Source: Gallionella sp.
Lineage (GTDB): Bacteria; Pseudomonadota; Gammaproteobacteria; Burkholderiales; Gallionellaceae
NCBI GenBank assembly: GCA_028688275.1
Contig: JAQTYN010000019.1
Coordinates: forward strand, 1-58,135
Reading direction: 5' to 3'
DNA length: 58,135 nucleotides
Position numbers and translations under genes: made by a program. Below, piece after piece: positions 47,890 to 56,135 of the stretch. The notes under the pieces were generated by a model that saw only the letters and a list, made by a program, of their open reading frames with translations, was not told the origin of the DNA and made no database searches. Position 1 is the first letter of the stretch; every line of letters starts with the position of its first letter.

Positions 47890-48318
47890 GTGAAAAAGTG
47901 CGGACAGCGTTGGCTAATGGGCGCGGTGGCGTGTTTGATGCTGGTAGGCTCAATCGTCAGTTGGGGCGCAGAATTGCGTGTGCAAACGCATCCGCAGGGC
48001 ATTTGGTCTATTGCAAGCACCCAACAGGAAAAACGTTGGCTGATTATTCATAATCTGACTGCTGCCCAACAATCGGGTGTTTATCATATTGAAGTGATAG
48101 GGCGCACGAAAGGTGATCCTGTGTGGAAAATCAAACACCTCGCCAACCACCTTGCGATGAGCGAATCCGCACTATCGCGTAGCATCATCGCCCCGCTGAC
48201 CAAAGGTGCCGTTTATCCTGAATCTTTCGAGAATGCGTATAGCAAGTGGCAAGCCCTGAACAACGGTGCAGGGGGTGAGATTTGCCAAACCGATGTTTTG
48301 CAGTGTTTGGGTCAATAA
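47890..48318 (+). CDS. Exported protein of unknown function
   Basis: A 142-residue protein with a signal peptide (residues 1-27, ending SIVSWGAE). The mature part has no family I can name with confidence; a possible DUF5086-type resemblance is from memory only. The start is GTG with ATGGAGG upstream. It follows rlmM by 20 bases, so it is likely in the same transcript. The mature protein has two cysteines near the end (ICQTDVLQCLG) that may form a disulphide in the periplasm. Confidence 0.7.
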   Translation: MKKCGQRWLMGAVACLMLVGSIVSWGAELRVQTHPQGIWSIASTQQEKRWLIIHNLTAAQQSGVYHIEVIGRTKGDPVWKIKHLANHLAMSESALSRSIIAPLTKGAVYPESFENAYSKWQALNNGAGGEICQTDVLQCLGQ

Positions 48319-48632
48319 CGATGGTGCTACTGCAAATCGTTGGATATTGAGTTGCTAGTTACGAGTGATTAGTTGGTGGGGTGTAAGCTATATGCATCTC
48401 GCTGAATATATTTGAAAAATTGCATTTGCGCGCAGCTTTACACTGTGCCCACTAAAAACGAGCGACTAATAGCTTATTCACAATAACTTACCGTCATGTT
48501 CACGCGGGTGGAAAGGATTAGACCCTGACGAGGGCGTATGTAATAATTCGCGATGATTGGTTTGGTAAAAATCAGTTCACTGCGCTACAGAATTCGATTC
48601 ACATTCACGTTCATTCAATTTGGGAGTTTGTC
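48319..48632. other. Spacer upstream of the cyclic-nucleotide-domain gene
   Basis: No gene is seen. A GAGTTGCTAGTTACGAGTGA-like stretch and an AT-rich segment lie here; no promoter could be fixed with confidence. It probably carries the promoter for the following gene. Confidence 0.35.
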
Positions 48633-49160
48633 ATGAAAAATAGTCAGTTAATCTCTGTACCACTACCCACTCATTTGGAGCCGATAGGCGATGGCTCGTC
48701 GTTTCAAGACACCATTTATAACATGCTCACCCATGTGCAAGGCTTTGAAATTTTTGAGCAATATGAGCTGATGTTTCTCGCCAAGCACATGAAAGTTTAT
48801 CGTGTCCCTGCTGGTGTGACTATTTTCCAAGAACGGGATAAAAATAGTCATTTGGGCATATTGGTCGAAGGGCGGATTTGCGTTTACAAAGAAGACAGCG
48901 AAGATGCGAATAAGCTGTTTGGCTTCGTGACGGAAGGCAGAATTTTCGGGGAAGTGTCGGTGATTGATGACCTGCCTTATTCTGCGAGCCTAATTACGGA
49001 ATCGGATTCCACTATCTTGCTGATGAGCCGTGAAAGTTTCCGTCAGTGCATTGCGGACAACTCCATCATCGGGGTGCGCTTGCTCAAAGTCATTGCCCGC
49101 TTGCTTTGCGCGCGTTTACGTTCCACCAGCGGTAAGTTGGCCGACTACATTGATGTGTAA
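48633..49160 (+). CDS. Cyclic-nucleotide-binding-domain protein
   Basis: A 175-residue single-domain protein. The cNMP fold runs from YELMFLAKHMKVYRVPAGVTI to about residue 160, with GILVEGRICVYKED and FGEVSVIDDLPYSAS as landmarks. No helix-turn-helix follows, unlike CRP. The phosphate-binding cassette normally has an arginine (GE-x-P-R-S-A); here the residue is Tyr (LPYSAS), so canonical cAMP binding is doubtful. It may act through protein contacts. Confidence 0.85.
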   Translation: MKNSQLISVPLPTHLEPIGDGSSFQDTIYNMLTHVQGFEIFEQYELMFLAKHMKVYRVPAGVTIFQERDKNSHLGILVEGRICVYKEDSEDANKLFGFVTEGRIFGEVSVIDDLPYSASLITESDSTILLMSRESFRQCIADNSIIGVRLLKVIARLLCARLRSTSGKLADYIDV

Positions 49161-49299
49161 GGAATTTTTTGATTACATGCTATGAATGTCGTCTAAAATC
49201 GAACGATACTAGTTTGTGAGATACCTAAATCATCCTTGTGATCGAGGATGATTTAGGATGATTTGCTGTCAACAAACTTTTTTAAAACTTAATCCGCCT

Positions 49300-50709
49300 A
49301 TGACCAGTCGTCTTATCCCTCGCTTGTCCCTGCAATACCTTAAACAGTGGATATTGACTGCCATCATGGCGTTACTGCTCACTGCTTGCCAAAGCACCAT
49401 GCAGAAAATCGCTGATTGCAAAGCGGGAGATTGGAATGCCATAGGCTATAAAGACGGTTATGCGGGGACGTTGCAAAATTTTGAGGAACACCGCACTTTT
49501 TGTAGCCGCCATACCGATGCGAGTCAGCCAGCAGATGCCGCCGCAATTTACCAAGTGGCTTGGGCAAAAGGTGATTGGGCGGCGTGGGCAGAAAAAGGGC
49601 AGGTGGATGGGCGGAGTTTCCTGCCACTAACCCAAGTGGAAAGCTACGGCGCGAAAATCCCCAAAGACCACGCGCCCGTCAATCGTCCCGCTTATGAATC
49701 AGGTTGGTTAGTCGGCAATGCTGCTTATTGGCAAGATGTGGGGCGAGTATCGGGCAGTGTGGGCGAGAGCTTGGCGCAAAAAGCATCTCGTCGGGCGGAT
49801 GCGGCGGCGCGGCAGATTCGCTTTGATGAGGCGGCTTATGACAGTGGTTGGCAGGTGGGCAATCGCCTGTATTGGCAGAACGCGGGGTCTCAGGATGCGC
49901 ATAACGGCATCGCCGATAGCAATTTAACCACGCGCGCCGCCGCTGCCAAAACAGCGGGATTGTTGGTGCAAGCGGATGCGTATCGCGCGGCTTGGAATGC
50001 GGAAATTCCGAATTATTGGAAAACCTTGGGCGAGCAGGACGCAGTGTCGGGTAAAGATTTCGCCATGCGTCGTGCTGAGGCGCAGCGCAGCGGACTGAAG
50101 ATTTTTGAAGCGGAATATCAGCAAAGTTGGGAAACGCGCTTGGCGGTATATTGGACGCAGGCGGGCAACGAGGATGGTTTCGGGCATCCGTTCCAGCTTG
50201 AAGAGCGCATCGCCCATGCAGCGCAAAATCGGGTGTTCGTGATTGCTCGTACGCGGGAGCTTTACACCAACGCGTGGGAATTGCAAAACACCCGCTATTG
50301 CAATGTCGATGACACGTTTGCCCGTGGGCGGCGAAACGAATACATGGCGATTGAGGTGTGCAAACCCAATGTGCAAGGTCAGATGAAACGCGCTTATCTC
50401 AGCGGTCAAGACTACGAGCTCACCACCGCCAAACACAACCGCGCCCATGCCGAAGTCGATGAACACGCCCGTCGCGTGCGCGATGCCCGCGCGAGGTTAG
50501 AGCACATCAACCGTGACATCGCAGGTCATTTATCCGACAAAAAACGCGTCATCAACGCTGAAACTTTGCGTGAAGACAAACAGCATGAAAACGAACGCCA
50601 TCAGTTAGAAGAACAACTCGAACACGCAGAACACCAACTCGGCGAAGCCCGTCGTCGGGAAGAAATATTGGAACAACAGCTGCTGAAATTGAAGCGGGAT
50701 ATTTATTGA
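49300..50709 (+). CDS. Lipoprotein with six DUF2799-like repeats and a coiled coil
   Basis: A ~469-residue lipoprotein. The lipobox is LLTACQS after a hydrophobic core. The body has six copies of a Y-xx-W-x6-YW-xx-xG-xxD unit (YQVAWAKGDWAAW, YESGWLVGNAAYW, YDSGWQVGNRLYW, YRAAWNAEIPNYW, YQQSWETRLAVYW and YTNAWELQNTRYC), related to the DUF2799 family. Residues ~395-469 are a charged Glu/Arg coiled coil. It is probably held to the inner leaflet of the outer membrane. I chose the ATG at 49300; the one at 49258 would add 14 residues before the signal. Confidence 0.8.
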   Translation: MTSRLIPRLSLQYLKQWILTAIMALLLTACQSTMQKIADCKAGDWNAIGYKDGYAGTLQNFEEHRTFCSRHTDASQPADAAAIYQVAWAKGDWAAWAEKGQVDGRSFLPLTQVESYGAKIPKDHAPVNRPAYESGWLVGNAAYWQDVGRVSGSVGESLAQKASRRADAAARQIRFDEAAYDSGWQVGNRLYWQNAGSQDAHNGIADSNLTTRAAAAKTAGLLVQADAYRAAWNAEIPNYWKTLGEQDAVSGKDFAMRRAEAQRSGLKIFEAEYQQSWETRLAVYWTQAGNEDGFGHPFQLEERIAHAAQNRVFVIARTRELYTNAWELQNTRYCNVDDTFARGRRNEYMAIEVCKPNVQGQMKRAYLSGQDYELTTAKHNRAHAEVDEHARRVRDARARLEHINRDIAGHLSDKKRVINAETLREDKQHENERHQLEEQLEHAEHQLGEARRREEILEQQLLKLKRDIY

Positions 50710-50758
50710 GTCGCAACGTGGCTTGGGTTGAACGAAGTGAAGCTCAACAAATACCGTC

Positions 50759-50964
50759 CTACGCGGGCTGCTTTAATGTTTTCCATTCGTCCGTCAATAG
50801 ACCTGAAAACCCCCAGTCCTCCTCATTTATTTCTTGAATAACGATATGCGTGTGTTCAGGTTTTTTCCGAGTACGCGCACAAGCGAATCGGTGATGTCCT
50901 TAACCAGTTGAGCCTTCTGCTCTCTCGTGGCTCCCCTAGTGATTTGGATATTTACGTATGGCAT
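50759..50964 (-). pseudogene. 4-oxalocrotonate-tautomerase-family gene, frameshifted
   Basis: The frame starts MPYVNIQITRGATREQKAQL with the catalytic Pro after Met and continues to DSLVRVLGKN. There the reading frame shifts by one base in a run of six T (50861-50866), and the other frame continues PEHTHIVIQEINEEDWGFSG to a stop at 50759. Total length is 206 bases, one short of an intact 68-residue gene. It is either a recent pseudogene or a sequencing error in the homopolymer. Confidence 0.85.
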
Positions 50965-51079
50965 GTCGTGACTCTTTATTCAGCAACGTAGGGTGAAATA
51001 AGCGAAACGTATTGTACCAATTATTTGATTGCACGATATATTTAAACTACGGGGGCTTTGTGGTGAATGGTTAGAACCG

Positions 51080-51763
51080 TCACTTTAGATACCAATTAAT
51101 TTGACCGTTAGCAGGGTGCGATGGGCGTACTGTTAAACGAAGGTCTCTCATGGGTAAAACCGCATGCGCTCCGTGCCCCCGTCTTCTCGTCCACTTGAGT
51201 GTTCGGTTGTACAACCCATTAGCGTCACGGTCAATCACCCGCACATTCTTAATTCGTTTTGCTTGAAAATATTTTGACACTGGATTACCCGTGTAGCGTA
51301 CGTACTGTTCGATCCACCAATCGATTGGCATAGGTGGATCTAAAACGAACGAAAGCTTTGTATCGGCAATACGAGTAAGAGAACTATGCACGTGGTGCGG
51401 GTTCCGCGATTGTCCGTGATCGAAGTGAAAATGGCGGGCTGGATGACTGATTGGAAAATACGCCTCGGCATCTTTGATCTGCATCACCTTATCAATGACA
51501 AAAACGCAGTCGCATACCAGTTTTCGGGTTTTAGGGTGATGGGTAACGAAAAAGACAGCATCTCGACCTCGCACAAAGGGGGGGTTTTTGGCTTCACCAA
51601 AAGTTTTTGGGCGTGAGCGAGCGTGACAATGGCTCCATAGGAACGGCATCACCCAAACAAAAGGATCGTTCCCATACTTATCGGCCAGCACACGACCAAA
51701 CTGGCTGCAATGATGAAATGCGAGGACTGCTGCCATAATCCCTAACGTTAAATCGACACTCAT
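51080..51763 (-). CDS. Protein of unknown function
   Basis: A 227-residue protein that I do not recognise. It is rich in His, Pro and aromatic residues (e.g. HPARHFHFDHGQSRNPHHVH), has no signal peptide and no clear helix. The ATG at 51736 (AGGGAT upstream) is an alternative start. It is flanked by repeats, so it may be a transferred gene. Coding status rests on length and lack of other features; treat with caution. Confidence 0.5.
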   Translation of the reverse strand: MSVDLTLGIMAAVLAFHHCSQFGRVLADKYGNDPFVWVMPFLWSHCHARSRPKTFGEAKNPPFVRGRDAVFFVTHHPKTRKLVCDCVFVIDKVMQIKDAEAYFPISHPARHFHFDHGQSRNPHHVHSSLTRIADTKLSFVLDPPMPIDWWIEQYVRYTGNPVSKYFQAKRIKNVRVIDRDANGLYNRTLKWTRRRGHGAHAVLPMRDLRLTVRPSHPANGQINWYLK

Positions 51764-51842
51764 TGTGTCTGATAATCTGGACAGAATTGTCGCATAATTG
51801 TGGCTGAAAATTTGAGCGTGATCTTCATCAATAAACCATCGT

Positions 51843-51947
51843 AAATCCGTTCGTCCTGAGCTTGTCGAAGGATGAATGGATTTAGTCTATTGATTTTATT
51901 TTATCTTCTGTTCATGGTTCGACAGGCTCACCACGAGCGGAAGATTA
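51843..51947. repeat. REP-like pair
   Basis: A 41-base element AAATCC...GGATTT (51843-51883, inverted relative to that at 13905) is followed by a related element (about 51903-51947) starting ATCTTCTG, with a TTCGACAGGCTCACCACGA core and ending GGAAGAT. The pairing of two sub-types recurs at 53950-54053. Confidence 0.85.
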
Positions 51948-51978
51948 AATCAGCATTTCCCCAAATATCTTGATGCAC

Positions 51979-53367
51979 TTAAAGTGCCCTCACCCTTACC
52001 TGTTTCCCTTTCACCTTCCCCGCATTGAGTTTGCGCACTGCTGCTTGGGCAATATGTCTATCCACCGCGACGTAGGTGGAAAACTCTGTCACGTTAATCT
52101 TGCCGATTTGTTCTTTTTGATAGCCCGCATCACCCGTGAGTGCGCCCAGTACGTCGCCTGCGCGGATTTTTTCTTTGCGGCCGCCGAGGATTTGTAGGGT
52201 CACCATGGGCGGGGTGAGGGGTTCGTCGTCTTCGGCTTGCAACTCGCTCAATTCATGCCAGTCGGGTTCAATTTTCATCATCTGCGCTAAGGCCAAGATG
52301 CGGTGGCGGTCGGTGGGGCCGCACAGGCTGAGTGCCCAGCCGTTTTCGTCGGCGCGTCCCGTGCGACCGATGCGGTGGATATGCACTTCGGGGTCGGGGG
52401 TCACATCGACATTGATGACCGCTTCCAGACGGGCGATGTCCAGTCCGCGTGCCGCCACGTCGGTGGCGACCAGCACCGAGCAACTGCGGTTGGCGAATTG
52501 AATCAGCACTTGGTCGCGTTCGCGTTGTTCCATGTCGCCGTTGAGGGTCAGGGCGTGGATGCCTTGCGCGTGCAGCAATTCCAACAGCGAGCGGCATTGT
52601 TGTTTGGTGTTGCAAAACGCTAACGTGCTGACGGGGCGATAGTGTTTGAGCAAAATGGCGACGGCTTCCAGACGCTGGGCGTTTTCAATTTTGTAGAACC
52701 GCTGACGGATTTTGCTTTCCTCGTGAAGGTCGAGCAACTGCACTTCCTGCGGATCGCGCATAAACTGACGTGCCAAGCGCGCAATGCCTTCGGGATAAGT
52801 GGCGGAGAACAACATGGTCTGACGATCCCTCGGACAATTCCGAATCACATACGCCATGGCATCAATAAAGCCCATGTCTAACATACGGTCGGCTTCGTCT
52901 AGCACCAGCGTGTTCAGCGCGTCGAGATTCAACGTGCCGCGTTCGATATGATCCATGATGCGCCCAGGCGTGCCGACCACGATGTGCGCGCCGTGTTCCA
53001 AACTGGCGATTTGCGGACGCATGGTCGAGCCGCCGCACAAGGTCAGGATTTTGATGTTGTCAGCGGCACGCGCCAAACGGCGCAGCTCTTGCGTCACTTG
53101 GTCGGCGAGTTCGCGGGTCGGGCATAACACCATCGCTTGCACCGCGTAACGGCGCGGGTTGAGATTGGTGAGCAGCGGGATGGAGAACGCCGCGGTCTTG
53201 CCGCTGCCCGTTTTGGCTTGCGCGATCAGGTCTTTACCCGCCAGCGTGATGGGCAGACTCGCCGCCTGTATCGGGGTCATGCTGGTATAGCCCAGTTGCT
53301 GCAAAACCGCCTGCATACCAGACGATAGATTCAAATTGGTGAAGGCAGTGCTGAGGGTGTCGTTCAT
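51979..53367 (-). CDS. dbpA: ATP-dependent RNA helicase DbpA
   Basis: A ~462-residue DEAD-box helicase acting in 50S subunit assembly. Motifs are QAASLPITLAGKD, AKTGSGKTAAF (Walker A), LDEADRM (DEAD) and SATYPEGIA (SAT), then the helicase C domain with RGLDIARLEAV and HRIGRTGR. The C-terminal ~75 residues form the RRM-like domain that binds hairpin 92 of 23S rRNA. The start is the ATG at 53367, 2 bases after the stop of the upstream gene, so the two are coupled. Confidence 0.95.
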   Translation of the reverse strand: MNDTLSTAFTNLNLSSGMQAVLQQLGYTSMTPIQAASLPITLAGKDLIAQAKTGSGKTAAFSIPLLTNLNPRRYAVQAMVLCPTRELADQVTQELRRLARAADNIKILTLCGGSTMRPQIASLEHGAHIVVGTPGRIMDHIERGTLNLDALNTLVLDEADRMLDMGFIDAMAYVIRNCPRDRQTMLFSATYPEGIARLARQFMRDPQEVQLLDLHEESKIRQRFYKIENAQRLEAVAILLKHYRPVSTLAFCNTKQQCRSLLELLHAQGIHALTLNGDMEQRERDQVLIQFANRSCSVLVATDVAARGLDIARLEAVINVDVTPDPEVHIHRIGRTGRADENGWALSLCGPTDRHRILALAQMMKIEPDWHELSELQAEDDEPLTPPMVTLQILGGRKEKIRAGDVLGALTGDAGYQKEQIGKINVTEFSTYVAVDRHIAQAAVRKLNAGKVKGKQVRVRAL

Positions 53368-53369
53368 GT

Positions 53370-53849
53370 TCAATCGCGATTCTTGCGTGAATAAAATGGA
53401 TTGAAAGGCTGCTTTTTGAAGTCAATTTGCGCCTGCGTTTTCGGCATCAACAAATTACGCACGCCCGATTTTTTCGCCTTTAAATGCGCATCAATAGCGA
53501 CCTTGATTTTATCAGGATGAATCAACACCGTCGGGTAATCGCCTGCTAGGTGATAATCCGCCAAATGTTCCTTGAGACGATAGATGCGCTTGGCGTTATC
53601 GTCCTTTTTACGCTGACTTTCCATCATTTTTTGCGCATCTTCAGAGAGCGCGTAGCCGCCGTCGATTTCGACAATTAGCCCATAAGCGGACAAACGCGCA
53701 AAAGCGTCAGACAGCTTGTTGGTGGAAGGAATGGTTTCCTGCGCCAGATCAATCGCCGTGGCGATTTCGATCAGATCGGCGGGGCGACGCTTGGCAGCGA
53801 CCGCAAGGGATAACAACAGAATGGCATCTACATCGTGAACTGGGTACAT
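53370..53849 (-). CDS. Protein of unknown function, winged-helix-like N-terminus
   Basis: A 159-residue protein. Residues 1-75 resemble a small winged-helix domain (LSLAVAAKRRPADLIEIATA, then SDAFARLSAYGLIVEIDGGY), followed by a basic helical region with MMESQRKKDDNAKRIY and a Lys-rich C-terminus. It is cotranscribed with dbpA. I do not know its function; an accessory in RNA or ribosome regulation would be a guess from the neighbour only. Confidence 0.65.
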   Translation of the reverse strand: MYPVHDVDAILLLSLAVAAKRRPADLIEIATAIDLAQETIPSTNKLSDAFARLSAYGLIVEIDGGYALSEDAQKMMESQRKKDDNAKRIYRLKEHLADYHLAGDYPTVLIHPDKIKVAIDAHLKAKKSGVRNLLMPKTQAQIDFKKQPFNPFYSRKNRD

Positions 53850-53949
53850 CGTGAACCTTTGCTTAAATAACGGGGCGCGACAGGCGCGAGGGCGGCAGTG
53901 TAAAGGAAATCACGCTTTGCCGCCCGACCATGCTAGGGAGACAAGGACT

Positions 53950-54053
53950 AAATCTTCCGTTCGTGGTGAGCTTGTCGAACCATGGATGGAAGATTTATGA
54001 AACCAAGAGTTTAAATCCATTCACCCTTCGACAAGCTCAGGGCGAACGGATTT
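53950..54053. repeat. REP-like pair
   Basis: First unit AAATCTTCC...GGAAGATTT (53950-53996) with core GTGGTGAGCTTGTCGAACCA; second unit AAATCC...GGATTT (54013-54053) with core CTTCGACAAGCTCAGGGCGA, in the opposite orientation. Same family as 13905 and 51843. Confidence 0.85.
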
Positions 54054-54075
54054 AATCTTTACCGCCACTGTGCAT

Positions 54076-54092
54076 TGTGCAAAAATTGCACA
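54076..54092. promoter_or_regulatory. Palindrome TGTGCAA-AAA-TTGCACA
   Basis: A perfect 7-base inverted repeat with a 3-base centre, the size of a dimeric regulator's site. It lies far from any start codon; function unknown. Confidence 0.35.
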
Positions 54093-54130
54093 GGGTACGC
54101 ATCCCGCTGAGTACAATCGGGAATAAGCAC

Positions 54131-54139
54131 TTATCCACA
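54131..54139 (+). other. Single DnaA-box sequence
   Basis: TTATCCACA, a perfect DnaA-box match. It is alone, so it does not mark an origin; it could titrate DnaA or be chance. Confidence 0.35.
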
Positions 54140-54217
54140 ACGCATCCACATTTTCATACACGGATATTGTGGAGAACCAGCGAGGCTCATTTCAAACAAA
54201 GCTACTCAATACACCGC

Positions 54218-54378
54218 CGTCATACCGACGCAAGTCGGTATCCAGATGATTAAATTCGCCTCGCGTAGCGAGACAAAATCGGCTTGGTTAGCTACGCGGA
54301 TTTATTGTTTCACTGGATACCGACTTTGCGAGCATCTGCTTCGCAGATTGCCTGCTTAATACACGCGTCGGTATGACG
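54218..54378. repeat. MITE-like element with 13-base inverted ends
   Basis: Ends CGTCATACCGACG (54218-54230) and CGTCGGTATGACG (54366-54378) are perfect inverted repeats; a second inner pair AAGTCGGTATCCAG / CTGGATACCGACTT continues the stem. The interior has no coding capacity. It has the form of a non-autonomous transposable element. Confidence 0.8.
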
Positions 54379-54427
54379 ATGATAAGGTGATTTGGAATTG
54401 CGCATTGCGGTTGAAGAACATCGCAAC

Positions 54428-54455
54428 TTTACGCGCCTCATAATTCAAATATAAT
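54428..54455 (+). promoter_or_regulatory. Promoter adjoining hslR
   Basis: TTTACG (54428-54433), 16-base spacer, perfect TATAAT (54450-54455). The -10 ends 7 bases before the ATG at 54462, so the transcript would be leaderless or nearly so. Confidence 0.5.
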
Positions 54456-54461
54456 TGACGC

Positions 54462-54860
54462 ATGAACGAAGACAACGAAAAACTACGCATCGACAAATGG
54501 CTGTGGGCGGCGCGCTTTTATAAAACCCGCAGCCTCGCCGCCGAGGCGGTGGATAGCGGTAAGGTCAAAGTCAATAGCGTATTAGCAAAACCCGCCAAGA
54601 CAGTGGGGGAGGGCGACAGGTTGGAGCTACGGCTGGGGCGTTTCGTGTTTGACATCGACGTGTTGGGCATCTCGAATAAGCGAGGTTCTGCGCCCGACGC
54701 GCAAAAGCTGTACCGCGAAACCGACGAGAGCAAAGCAAAACGCACCCTCTTAGCCGAACAACTGCGCGTCGATGCCCCGCTGTTCCTCTTCAAAGGCCGC
54801 CCCTCCAAACGCGACCGCCGCCAGATTGCCAAATTTCACAAAACCCATGAGGAATCGTAG
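54462..54860 (+). CDS. hslR: Heat-shock protein 15 (HslR), S4-domain RNA-binding protein
   Basis: A 132-residue protein with an N-terminal S4 RNA-binding domain (LRIDKWLWAARFYKTRSLA, GKVKVN) and a basic C-terminal tail (RPSKRDRRQIAKFH). HslR rescues stalled 50S subunits carrying nascent peptidyl-tRNA. The length and both parts match the family. No ribosome-binding site is seen, in line with the leaderless promoter just upstream. Confidence 0.95.
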   Translation: MNEDNEKLRIDKWLWAARFYKTRSLAAEAVDSGKVKVNSVLAKPAKTVGEGDRLELRLGRFVFDIDVLGISNKRGSAPDAQKLYRETDESKAKRTLLAEQLRVDAPLFLFKGRPSKRDRRQIAKFHKTHEES

Positions 54861-54936
54861 GTACAATTTGTGCATCGTCATCGCACAATTATCAGACCAA
54901 GTTCTGCCTCATGGTTCCCATTTCGAGGGTGTTCAA

Positions 54937-54966
54937 TCTGGCGTGGTATGAGTACGTCACGCCAGA
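54937..54966. terminator. Hairpin between hslR and WD40 gene
   Basis: TCTGGCGTG (54937-54945) pairs perfectly with CACGCCAGA (54958-54966). It has no T-run on either strand, so it may be a weak or Rho-assisted terminator for the two convergent genes, or only a structural element. Confidence 0.4.
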
Positions 54967-55041
54967 GTTAGGTGACTTTACCTCAGCTAACTACCAATAG
55001 TCATCAAATGGGGCTTGTTTTGTGGCGAATCCACCGACGAA

Positions 55042-56085
55042 TTATTGAGTTTTCCGTTGCAAAGCACAATGACATGGATGCAGAACAAGTTTTGGATACT
55101 CACCCACGATCACCAACTGTTCTTGTGATAAAAATTCAATCGCCCTGGGGGTACTTTGGGCTTGGTGAGCAAAGGACTTATTGGTAGATAGTGAAAGCAC
55201 TTCGACATAACCCTGACCAATACCACTGCTATTTTGGGATCCAGTAAGAGCCAAAACGCCTGCATCAGGCATCCAAGCTGACGCAGAAATATGAGAAAGC
55301 TTAACAGAAATAGAACGAATTTTTTGCAAGCTATCCAGTTGCCATTCATCGACCGAACCGAAACGTGCAACGGTGTACACAGTGCCATTCCCATGTGCAA
55401 AATAAACGCCTTGGACCCAGTTTCCGATCTCATATGGATGAATTGATGCAATACGCGTCAATGTCGGACTGGCGGTGTCGCTCAGTAATGTCCAAATCTC
55501 AATCGAGCCAGAAGCTGTGCCTACCCCAATTCTCCGCTGCTCCTTATCGAAAGTAAGCGAGGTCACCACGCCAGAAACTGGGTATGCCGTCTCATGTAGC
55601 GTCCTATCACGCCAATCAAAGATTTTCAACTCCGAGCTATTCGCCACGACATAAATGTTTTCGAGCCAAGTCGCTGAGACGGGACCGCGCATTTTCTGAA
55701 TGGTGTGTAGCAATTTTCCACTGTCCGTACTCCATATTTGGGTACTGTCCTCAAAATATGAGTTAGAAAATAAAATTTCTCCATTGGGTGAAAATGTTAA
55801 TTCACTGGCACGGCTGGTATGCGCTGGAATGACCAGTTTGGCATTGGGTTTTGTGGTATTCCATAGGTCAATTTTGCCCGACTCGTAGCCAACGGCAAGG
55901 TAAGGCATAGACTGACGAATACTGGTCACCGTATCTTTATTTTGCGCAGCATCTCGCGCGAGATTCGACAAAAAAGTATCGTGTGCCGCGAAGGTTTGTG
56001 GTGCAAATAATGCAAGCCATGCCATTACCAACAACAAAAACAGGCGATAACTTGATGTCGCAGTAGGAAAAAGTGCTTTCAACAT
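55042..56085 (-). CDS. Exported WD40-repeat-like protein
   Basis: A 347-residue protein with a signal peptide (residues 1-33, ending ALFAPQTFAA) and about six beta-propeller repeats. Landmarks are SGKIDLWNT, SPNGEILFSN, EDSTQIWSTDSGKLLHT and ASGSIEIWTL, spaced ~40 residues. It would fold in the periplasm as a protein-binding propeller; the partner is unknown. The last ~12 residues (HPCHCALQRKTQ) do not look like propeller sequence, so the C-terminus may be altered. Confidence 0.85.
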   Translation of the reverse strand: MLKALFPTATSSYRLFLLLVMAWLALFAPQTFAAHDTFLSNLARDAAQNKDTVTSIRQSMPYLAVGYESGKIDLWNTTKPNAKLVIPAHTSRASELTFSPNGEILFSNSYFEDSTQIWSTDSGKLLHTIQKMRGPVSATWLENIYVVANSSELKIFDWRDRTLHETAYPVSGVVTSLTFDKEQRRIGVGTASGSIEIWTLLSDTASPTLTRIASIHPYEIGNWVQGVYFAHGNGTVYTVARFGSVDEWQLDSLQKIRSISVKLSHISASAWMPDAGVLALTGSQNSSGIGQGYVEVLSLSTNKSFAHQAQSTPRAIEFLSQEQLVIVGEYPKLVLHPCHCALQRKTQ

Positions 56086-56135
56086 AGATTCTCCTTAAAG
56101 CAGACTAGGTTAGTTCCTTAATCCACCGACACAGG

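Larger units (their letters stand above)
53850..54461. other. Repeat-filled 612-base spacer before hslR
   Basis: No gene is seen. It contains, from left to right, a paired REP unit, a perfect TGTGCAA/TTGCACA palindrome, a lone DnaA-box sequence and a 161-base MITE-like element, listed separately. Confidence 0.7.

Noticed and set aside
54131..54139. Possible replication origin at the DnaA box
   Set aside because: Only one box was seen, without an AT-rich unwinding region or origin genes nearby.
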